Positions 8,577 through 13,205 of a DNA stretch of 13,611 bases are shown in pieces. Source of the stretch: CAXYVX01 sp964292495 (GTDB taxonomy: Bacteria; Patescibacteriota; Saccharimonadia; Saccharimonadales; Saccharimonadaceae); contig CAXYVX010000024.1 in the NCBI GenBank assembly GCA_964292495.1, positions 1-13,611 on the forward strand. The letters are read 5' to 3'. A program made the position numbers and the translations under genes. Each line of letters opens with the position of its first letter. The first letter of the stretch is position 1. The notes beneath the pieces were generated by a model. That model ran no database searches, had not been told where the DNA came from, and was given only the letters and a program-made list of their open reading frames with translations.

Positions 8577-8605
8577 TGGTGAGTATTTTTAAAATATGTT
8601 ATAAT
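8577..8605 (+). promoter_or_regulatory. Extended -10 promoter of the iscS-mnmA operon
   Basis: A consensus extended -10, TGTTATAAT (8597-8605), lies in the 60-base gap after tatD. The -35 position (TGGTGA, 8577-8582, 17-base spacer) matches only partly, as is usual for extended -10 promoters. The predicted transcript start, near 8612, is about three bases from ATG 8615, so the mRNA is close to leaderless and has no Shine-Dalgarno sequence. This supports ATG 8615 over the in-frame ATG at 8576, which lies upstream of the promoter. Confidence 0.6.
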
Positions 8606-8614
8606 TATACATCA

Positions 8615-9808
8615 ATGAATATGAAATATTATTTAGACTATGCGGCTGCAACGCCGACCGACAAAAAGGTTTTTGAAGCGATGAAACCTTATTTTTCGGA
8701 ATATTTTTTTAATCCAAGCGCCGCGTATTCAGTTTCGAGAAATGTGCGCGCGGATTACGAAGATGCTCGTCATGAAATCGCGAAAATACTTGGCGCGAGG
8801 AGTGCGGAAATTGTGATAACTGCGGGCGTAACAGAGGCGATAAATATTGCATTGGGCTGTGTTGGCGAAGGTGAAATAATTACGAGCGCGATTGAGCATG
8901 ACTCGGTTTTGAAAACTGCGCAGGCTAAAAACGCGATCATTTTGCCTGTCAATGAAGAGGGGAATCTTAATTTGAATCAGCTTCGCGAAAAAATCACAGA
9001 CAAGACGCGCTTGCTTGCATTTACATATGTGAATTCTGAAATCGGCATTGTTTTGCCGGTTAAGGAGATTTCTAAAATTGTCCGCGAAATTCGCGAAGAC
9101 CGCTTGGAAAGAGGTGTGAAAAATCCGATATATTTCCACATTGACGCAGCTCAGGCAGCGGGAATTTTGGACTTGAATGTGGCGCGTCTCGGAGTTGATT
9201 TGATGTCGATTTCAGCTGCAAAATGTTATGGACCAAAACAAGTCGGCGCGCTTTTTGTCCGAGCTGGAGTTCAGGTTGAGCCGGTCGTCCTTGGCGGCGG
9301 TCAAGAAATGGGTTTGCGCTCAGGGACTGAAAATGTCGCGGGCGCGGTTGGTTTTGCGAAAGCTCTGGAAATTGCTGAAAAGAAAAGAAAATCTGAGGTT
9401 AAACGCCTGAAAGAAATTCGCGGAAATCTCACTGGATTCTTTCGCGAAAATTTTGATGGATGCCACATTAACGGCGGTGGGAAAAATCAATCGCCAGCTA
9501 TTTTGTCTGTCGCGATTCCGAATCTTGACGGCGAAAGAGCGGTTTTTGCGCTTGATTCGCGAGGTGTTTATGTTTCAACCGGTTCAGCCTGTGCTGCAAA
9601 TTCTGGGATTAGATCTCATGTTTTGACGGCGCTTGGCTTACCTGAAAATATCGTGGATGGAAGTTTGCGAATTTCGCTTGGGCGCGATTTTGATGAAAAA
9701 AATCTTGGATCTTTGAAAGAAATTTTTAAAGATGTTTTGGGCGAACAGCTCAAATTTGGCCAGGAAACAACGGCGGAAATGTTTACGGAAAGTGGCATAA
9801 AAAAATGA
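8615..9808 (+). CDS. iscS: Cysteine desulfurase, IscS/NifS type
   Basis: A 397-residue fold-type I PLP enzyme that takes sulfur from cysteine to form an enzyme persulfide and alanine. Visible residues are YLDYAAATP near the N-terminus, His95 in AIEHDSV (the PLP-stacking His), Asp177 in FHIDAAQ (binds the pyridine nitrogen), Lys203 in SISAAKCYGPK (the Schiff base; most IscS have SAHK, here His is Ala), LRSGTEN, and the mobile catalytic loop STGSACAANS with Cys326. The SSGSAC-like loop and overall length place it in the IscS/NifS group rather than SufS. No scaffold gene (iscU) is nearby; mnmA lies two genes downstream, so its clearest local role is sulfur supply for tRNA 2-thiouridine, though Fe-S work is also possible. 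The stop overlaps the next start (ATGA). ATG 8615 is chosen because the promoter starts transcription just before it. Confidence 0.93.
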   Translation: MNMKYYLDYAAATPTDKKVFEAMKPYFSEYFFNPSAAYSVSRNVRADYEDARHEIAKILGARSAEIVITAGVTEAINIALGCVGEGEIITSAIEHDSVLKTAQAKNAIILPVNEEGNLNLNQLREKITDKTRLLAFTYVNSEIGIVLPVKEISKIVREIREDRLERGVKNPIYFHIDAAQAAGILDLNVARLGVDLMSISAAKCYGPKQVGALFVRAGVQVEPVVLGGGQEMGLRSGTENVAGAVGFAKALEIAEKKRKSEVKRLKEIRGNLTGFFRENFDGCHINGGGKNQSPAILSVAIPNLDGERAVFALDSRGVYVSTGSACAANSGIRSHVLTALGLPENIVDGSLRISLGRDFDEKNLGSLKEIFKDVLGEQLKFGQETTAEMFTESGIKK

Positions 9809-10401
9809 AATTTATTGCGGCAATAATCCTCGCGGTGGCGATATTTTTTGGGATCTGGTTTGGTCTTGGAAATTGGCTGAACTATGAGCAGATGGGTGCT
9901 TGCGGATCGGCGCCAGACAATAGTGAAAACTGCAAAAAAGCGGATGTCATCATTGCAATTTCAGGCGGAGACACAACAGCGAGAGCTGAAAAAGCTATCA
10001 ATCTTTATAGACAAAATTTCGCGAAAAATATCATTTTTTCTGGCGCAGCGGCAGATCCTTCGTCGCCAAGCAATGCGAAAGTTATGTATGATTTGGCTGT
10101 CAAAAAAGGCGTTCCTCAAAGCGCAATTAAGCTTGATGAAACATCTGAAAATACCAGACAAAACTCAGAAAATGTCGCGAAAATCCTTAAAGAAAACGGT
10201 TGGACAAATGCGATTCTTGTTAGTGAAAATTATCATTTGAGGCGCGCTTATACGAACTTTGTTGGCGCGGATGCACAAGCAAATTTTAGAACGACAGCAG
10301 CAAAAAATCAGATTTTTTGGTGGGCAGAACCACGCGGTTGGATTTTGATAATTAGTGAAATTGGCGGGATGACAAAAACCGCAGCAGGAGGAATAAATTG
10401 A
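9805..10401 (+). CDS. DUF218 (YdcF/SanA-like) membrane-anchored protein
   Basis: A 198-residue protein with one N-terminal hydrophobic segment (about 3-24), then a DUF218 domain. The domain markers are ADVIIAISGGD (47-56), the ARAEKAINLY helix, the NIIFSGAA strand, ETSENTRQNSENV (112-124) and ILVSENYHLRRAY (137-149). Cys33 and Cys43 follow the membrane segment and could be disulfide-bonded if outside the cell. DUF218 proteins such as SanA and ElyC are linked to envelope integrity in other bacteria, but their reaction is not settled, and I assign no specific function here. The start codon overlaps the desulfurase stop (ATGA), and its own stop overlaps the mnmA start by one base. It is thus translationally coupled within a sulfur-transfer operon, where an envelope protein is unexpected. 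Confidence 0.85.
   Translation: MKFIAAIILAVAIFFGIWFGLGNWLNYEQMGACGSAPDNSENCKKADVIIAISGGDTTARAEKAINLYRQNFAKNIIFSGAAADPSSPSNAKVMYDLAVKKGVPQSAIKLDETSENTRQNSENVAKILKENGWTNAILVSENYHLRRAYTNFVGADAQANFRTTAAKNQIFWWAEPRGWILIISEIGGMTKTAAGGIN
10386..10391 (+). promoter_or_regulatory. Strong Shine-Dalgarno of mnmA
   Basis: AGGAGG lies inside the end of the DUF218 gene, nine bases before ATG 10401 and six before the in-frame TTG 10398. It is the best ribosome site in the window and shows that this organism uses Shine-Dalgarno initiation inside operons while first genes look leaderless. ATG is preferred on codon strength, but TTG has the better spacing. Confidence 0.7.
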
Positions 10402-11477
10402 TGGAAAATAAAATAAATAAAACCGTTTTTGTCGGCATGAGTGGCGGCGTGGATTCGTCTCTTTCGGCCGCACTTTTGAAGCAGCAAGGATACAATGTGG
10501 TTGGCGTTTACATGAAAAACTGGACAGAGGATTTGCCCGGCATGAAGTGCCCGTGGACGGACGATTTGGCGGACGCAAAACGCGTGGCTGTTCAGCTCGG
10601 GATTCCTTTCAGAGTTTTTGATTTTCAAAAAGAATATAAAAATCTCGTGGTTGATTACATGATTCGCGAATACGAAAATGGGCGTACGCCAAACCCGGAC
10701 ATTATGTGTAATCAAGAGGTGAAATTTGGGATTTTCGCGAAAGCTGCGCTTGCAGAAGGCGCGGATTTTATCGCGACTGGCCACTATGCGCGGGTCGAGC
10801 GCGACGAAAAAAATTTCGCGAAAATGTTGCGTTCCAAAAACGAAGATAAAGACCAAACGTATTTTTTGTATCGCGTTTCGCAGTCTGCGCTCGCAAAAAC
10901 TTTATTCCCAATTGGCAGCTACGAAACCAAGGCGAAAGTTCGTGAAGATGCGGAAAAATTTGGCCTCGCGACTTCACGAAAAAAAGATTCGCAGGGGATT
11001 TGCTTTGTCGGCGAAGTTGGCGTGCGCGAGTTTTTGAGCAACTACATTGAAACCAAACCTGGCGATATTATTGACCAAGATTCCGGCGAAAAAGTCGGCC
11101 GCCACGATGGCGCAATTTTCTATACTTTCGGGCAGCGACATGGGCTGAATATTGGTGGCGGATTGCCGTATTATGTGGTTGGAAAAAGCATGAAAAAGAA
11201 CGAAGTTTATGTTTCGCGAAACTTGAATTCGGACGAATTTTTCCGTGAGAAAATCGCACTTAGCGACGTTCATTGGATTTCGGGCGAGCCGGATTTTTCA
11301 CGAAAATTCACCGCGCGTTTTCGTCACCGCGGCGCATTGATTCCGTGCGAAATTTCGCGAATTTCCGACACGGAAATTTCCGTCAAAGTTGACGAACTTC
11401 AACGCGCGGTCGCGGCCGGGCAGTCTGTTGTTTTGTATGACGGCGAGGTTTGTCTTGGTGGTGGGATCGTGAAGTAA
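10401..11477 (+). CDS. mnmA: tRNA-specific 2-thiouridylase
   Basis: A 358-residue ATP-pyrophosphatase that activates U34 of tRNA-Lys, -Glu and -Gln and inserts sulfur to give 2-thiouridine. The PP-loop SGGVDS is at 14-19, then NPDIMCNQEVKFG with catalytic Cys103, ATGHYAR (125-131), KDQTYFLYRV (150-159), and DSQGICFVGE with the second catalytic Cys201, which carries the persulfide. The C-terminal part contains the expected YTFGQRHGL and barrel-like tail GQSVVLYDGEVCLGGGIV. Length and motif order are typical. It is the last gene of the operon begun by the cysteine desulfurase, which would be its sulfur donor directly or through a relay; no tus genes are in the window. The start is ATG 10401 (one-base overlap with the previous stop), or TTG 10398. 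A terminator follows within 20 bases of the stop. Confidence 0.95.
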   Translation: MENKINKTVFVGMSGGVDSSLSAALLKQQGYNVVGVYMKNWTEDLPGMKCPWTDDLADAKRVAVQLGIPFRVFDFQKEYKNLVVDYMIREYENGRTPNPDIMCNQEVKFGIFAKAALAEGADFIATGHYARVERDEKNFAKMLRSKNEDKDQTYFLYRVSQSALAKTLFPIGSYETKAKVREDAEKFGLATSRKKDSQGICFVGEVGVREFLSNYIETKPGDIIDQDSGEKVGRHDGAIFYTFGQRHGLNIGGGLPYYVVGKSMKKNEVYVSRNLNSDEFFREKIALSDVHWISGEPDFSRKFTARFRHRGALIPCEISRISDTEISVKVDELQRAVAAGQSVVLYDGEVCLGGGIVK

Positions 11478-11492
11478 GTTCACGAAAAACTG

Positions 11493-11522
11493 AAAAAAAC
11501 AGCTGCTTGTAGTTGTTTTTTT
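11493..11522 (+). terminator. Intrinsic terminator of the iscS-mnmA operon
   Basis: Seven A (11493-11499), CAGCT (11500-11504), a six-base loop, AGTTG (11511-11515, one G-T wobble) and seven T (11516-11522) form a hairpin of about 12 pairs with a T-tract, symmetric enough to work from both sides. A second, smaller inverted repeat, CGTGAA/TTCACG (11468-11473 with 11479-11484), spans the mnmA stop but has no T-tract. The terminator overlaps the -35 of the next promoter. Confidence 0.6.
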
Positions 11523-11535
11523 GATCTGTTATAAT
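11507..11535 (+). promoter_or_regulatory. Strong promoter of the structured RNA / restriction-modification leader
   Basis: TTGTAG (11507-11512), 17 bases, then TATAAT (11530-11535) preceded by TG at 11527-11528, i.e. both a fair -35 and an extended, fully consensus -10. This is the best promoter in the window. Transcription should begin near 11541-11543, exactly at the first arm of the long-range stem. There is no start codon for a real gene within 180 bases, unlike the other promoters here, which fire almost at a start codon. Confidence 0.7.
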
Positions 11536-11540
11536 TAAAT

Positions 11541-11676
11541 TGTCTACACAAATTTAATATGAAGCAAAGGCGATTTTTTGCGAGTTATTAGTTCAATATT
11601 GGGCAACTCGCGGAACTAAGATTAACTCTTGCTTCAAAGTGTAGACAACTTAAACGAGTTGTCCTTTTTGTTTTTT
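11541..11676 (+). ncRNA. Unidentified structured RNA: leader (attenuator-like) of the restriction-modification genes or a free small RNA
   Basis: About 130 nt between a strong promoter and a terminator. Pairings seen directly: P1 TTGTCTACAC (11540-11549) with GTGTAGACAA (11639-11648), ten pairs; P2 TGAAGCAA (11560-11567) with TTGCTTCA (11629-11636), eight pairs; P3 GCGAGTT (11580-11586) with AACTCGC (11605-11611), extendable by four further pairs; and an interleaved P4 TTAGTTC (11588-11594) with GAACTAA (11613-11619). P1's 3' arm shares GACAA with the 5' arm of the downstream terminator, so P1 and the terminator cannot form together. This is the layout of an attenuator or riboswitch, with P1 acting as antiterminator. 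A ten-codon ORF (11559-11591) lies inside. Alternatives are a stand-alone sRNA, or a rod with an internal bubble resembling 6S RNA. It lacks SRP, T-box and tmRNA hallmarks. Whether it regulates the methyltransferase is inferred from position. Confidence 0.6.
11644..11676 (+). terminator. Intrinsic terminator after the structured RNA
   Basis: GACAACT (11644-11650), six-base loop TAAACG, AGTTGTC (11657-11663), then C and two T-runs (11665-11669 and 11671-11676) broken by a G. Seven perfect pairs plus the U-tract fit a Rho-independent terminator of moderate strength. Its 5' arm overlaps the 3' arm of the long-range P1 stem, so termination may be conditional. The next gene has no promoter of its own that I can see and would depend on readthrough. 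Confidence 0.65.
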
Positions 11677-11700
11677 GGAGAGGAAGATTCGCGAAAGTTG

Positions 11701-11710
11701 TCTGCGCAGA
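11701..11710. other. Perfect 10-bp palindrome before the methyltransferase ribosome site
   Basis: TCTGCGCAGA lies three bases upstream of the GGAG that sets the methyltransferase start. It may be a protein-binding site (restriction-modification genes are often self-regulated at such a place) or a small hairpin masking the ribosome site. One such palindrome could arise by chance; there is no second copy nearby. Confidence 0.25.
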
Positions 11711-11713
11711 AAC

Positions 11714-11717
11714 GGAG
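11714..11717 (+). promoter_or_regulatory. Shine-Dalgarno that sets a TTG start
   Basis: GGAG is placed six bases before TTG 11724. No ATG occurs in this frame before the conserved DPPYN motif, so the ribosome site decides for the TTG. A weak start codon would keep methyltransferase synthesis low. Confidence 0.6.
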
Positions 11718-11723
11718 CAAGAA

Positions 11724-12584
11724 TTGAAATTTTTGAATGATGAGTTGCTAAAAAACGCGTTTTTCGCGAAAAGTGATTTTGTTTTATTTAATGAAGATAG
11801 TTTAAATTTTTTGGAAAAATTGCCAGAAAATTCGGTTGATATGATTTTTGCAGATCCACCATACAATCTTTCAAACGGCGGTTTTACAAATTCTGGCGGT
11901 AAAACTGTCTCTGTGAATAAAGGTGACTGGGATAAAAGTAAAGGCTCCAAAGAAGATTTTAAGTTTCATAAAAAATGGATTTCTGTTTGTTGGCGCGTTT
12001 TAAAACCGGGCGGAACTATGTGGATTTCTGGGACATACCACTCAATTTACCAGTGCGGATTTGCGTTGCAACTATTGAACGCGAAATTTTTAAATGAAAT
12101 TATTTGGTATAAAAGTAATGCTTCACCGAATTTATCTGGGCGAATGTTTACCGCTAGTCATGAAACGTTGATTTGGGTGCGAAAAGAAGAGATTACAAAA
12201 AAAGGCGCGATCAAAACGACTAAACATTTTTTTAATTATGAACTTTCGCGAAAAGGTAACTGGCCAGAAGATTCTCTAAAGGTTCCGGAAAAGCAAATGC
12301 GCAGCGTTTGGCGAATTTCTGCAACGCCGGCGAGCGAAAAAACTTTTGGAAAACACCCAACACAAAAACCAGAAAATTTATTGAAGCGAATTATTTTGCT
12401 TGCTTCTCGCGAAAACGATGTGATTCTGGATCCGTTTTCTGGAAGCGGAACGACTGGAATCGTTGCGAAAAGATATGGACGAAAATATGTTGGCTGCGAT
12501 TTAAATAAAAACTTTTTGGAAATTTCCCAAAAAAGATATGAAAATGAGGTGAAAATTTCGCGAAAAAATGGAGATAAAAAATGA
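11724..12584 (+). CDS. DpnA-like DNA adenine-N6 methyltransferase (restriction-modification)
   Basis: A 286-residue beta-class amino-methyltransferase: the catalytic motif IV (DPPYN, 44-48) comes first, then the target-recognition region, and the AdoMet motif DPFSGSGTTG (236-245) lies near the C-terminus after HPTQKP (211-216). The stretch NLSNGG..NSGGK..SVNKGDWD (48-70), WISGTYHSIY and SNASPNLSGRMFTASHETLIW strongly recall the DpnA (M2.DpnII) group, which methylates adenine in GATC, including in single-stranded DNA. GATC specificity here is inferred, not shown: GATC occurs at roughly 35 places in this window (hand count), only mildly below chance. Starts at TTG 11724 behind GGAG, and overlaps the nuclease gene (ATGA). 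No own promoter is visible; it probably depends on readthrough from the structured RNA. TTCGCGAA occurs at 11763, 12245 and 12557, so its composition matches the host. Confidence 0.9.
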   Translation: MKFLNDELLKNAFFAKSDFVLFNEDSLNFLEKLPENSVDMIFADPPYNLSNGGFTNSGGKTVSVNKGDWDKSKGSKEDFKFHKKWISVCWRVLKPGGTMWISGTYHSIYQCGFALQLLNAKFLNEIIWYKSNASPNLSGRMFTASHETLIWVRKEEITKKGAIKTTKHFFNYELSRKGNWPEDSLKVPEKQMRSVWRISATPASEKTFGKHPTQKPENLLKRIILLASRENDVILDPFSGSGTTGIVAKRYGRKYVGCDLNKNFLEISQKRYENEVKISRKNGDKK

Positions 12585-13147
12585 TTGCTGGTGGAGTTGG
12601 CGGCGCAAACACGCAAACCGGCGCGGTTTTTGAGTCGAAAACGAATCTCGCAGATTTTTTGGATGAATTGCCCGGATATGAAGTTCGCGAAAATGATTTC
12701 AAGGATGGTAAAAAAGCAAAAACAAATATGCGCTGGGAAGTTTTTTATGGCGGTGAAAAAATTGCGGATATTTTTCAAAAAGATGGACTTTACAGGTATT
12801 TTGACGAAATGAACTATAATTTTCGCGAAATTTTAAGTAAAAAACTTTTGCCAGACGATTCAATTTTTGTTTTTGCAAAAAATACGATTTATATTATCGA
12901 GAAAAAATTTCAACAAGTAGCCGGAAGTGTGGATGAAAAGCCGCAAACTTGCGCGTTTAAACTTTATCAATATCGTCGACTTTTTGCACCGCTAAATCGC
13001 GAGGTTGAATACATGTATTTATTTAATCGCAAATGGTGGAGTAAACCGGAGTATAAAGATATGCTAAATTGGATTATTTCGGTTGGCTGCGGATATTATT
13101 TCGATTATATTCCGCTCGAAAAGTTAGGTTTGCCCGTCCCAAAATAA
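12581..13147 (+). CDS. Probable type II restriction endonuclease (PD-(D/E)XK-like)
   Basis: A 188-residue protein directly overlapping the methyltransferase stop (ATGA), with GGAG seven bases before its ATG, so the two are translationally coupled. The N-terminus GGVGGANTQTGAVFE (4-18) is a signature I associate with small restriction nucleases; the core PDDSIFVFAKNTIYIIEKKF (91-110) ends in Glu107-x-Lys109, a PD-(D/E)XK-like active site, followed by GSVDEKPQTC (115-124) and a Trp/Tyr-rich C-terminus ending in LPVPK. Its function as the cognate nuclease rests on this motif plus the adjacent methyltransferase. It does not look like DpnII, MboI or Sau3AI, which are larger and cut GATC, so its recognition site is open. 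No signal peptide or membrane segment. TTCGCGAA at 12684 and 12822. Gene order is methyltransferase first, as expected if protection precedes cutting. Confidence 0.7.
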   Translation: MIAGGVGGANTQTGAVFESKTNLADFLDELPGYEVRENDFKDGKKAKTNMRWEVFYGGEKIADIFQKDGLYRYFDEMNYNFREILSKKLLPDDSIFVFAKNTIYIIEKKFQQVAGSVDEKPQTCAFKLYQYRRLFAPLNREVEYMYLFNRKWWSKPEYKDMLNWIISVGCGYYFDYIPLEKLGLPVPK

Positions 13148-13168
13148 AAATTTCGCGAAAAATAAAAG

Positions 13169-13197
13169 TTGAAAAAAATGCTAAAATCTGCTAAAAT
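13169..13197 (+). promoter_or_regulatory. Leaderless-type promoter of uvrA, with tandem repeat
   Basis: TTGAAA (13169-13174), 17 bases, TAAAAT (13192-13197); ATG 13206 lies eight bases beyond the -10, so transcription would begin at or next to the start codon. The nine-mer TGCTAAAAT occurs twice, ten bases apart (13179-13187 and 13189-13197), one helical turn, giving two overlapping -10-like boxes or a small operator. A TTCGCGAA copy lies at 13152-13159. I see no LexA-type SOS box of the E. coli or Bacillus pattern. Confidence 0.6.
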
Positions 13198-13205
13198 TAC
13201 TTGTT

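Noticed and set aside
11583..11636. tRNA-like look of the segment with TTAGTTCAAT..TTGG
   Set aside because: It faintly resembles a D-arm, but no acceptor, anticodon or T arm with a proper T-loop can be fitted; the pairing is better explained by P2-P4.
11540..11648. Retron msr-msd or insertion-element inverted repeats
   Set aside because: The outer inverted repeats would fit, but no reverse transcriptase or transposase lies nearby and no target-site duplication is seen; a promoter and terminator explain the region as an RNA gene.
11698..11727. Small ORF beginning TTG 11698 behind GGAGAGGA
   Set aside because: Only nine codons, stops at the methyltransferase start, and the distance to the purine run is too long for a ribosome site.
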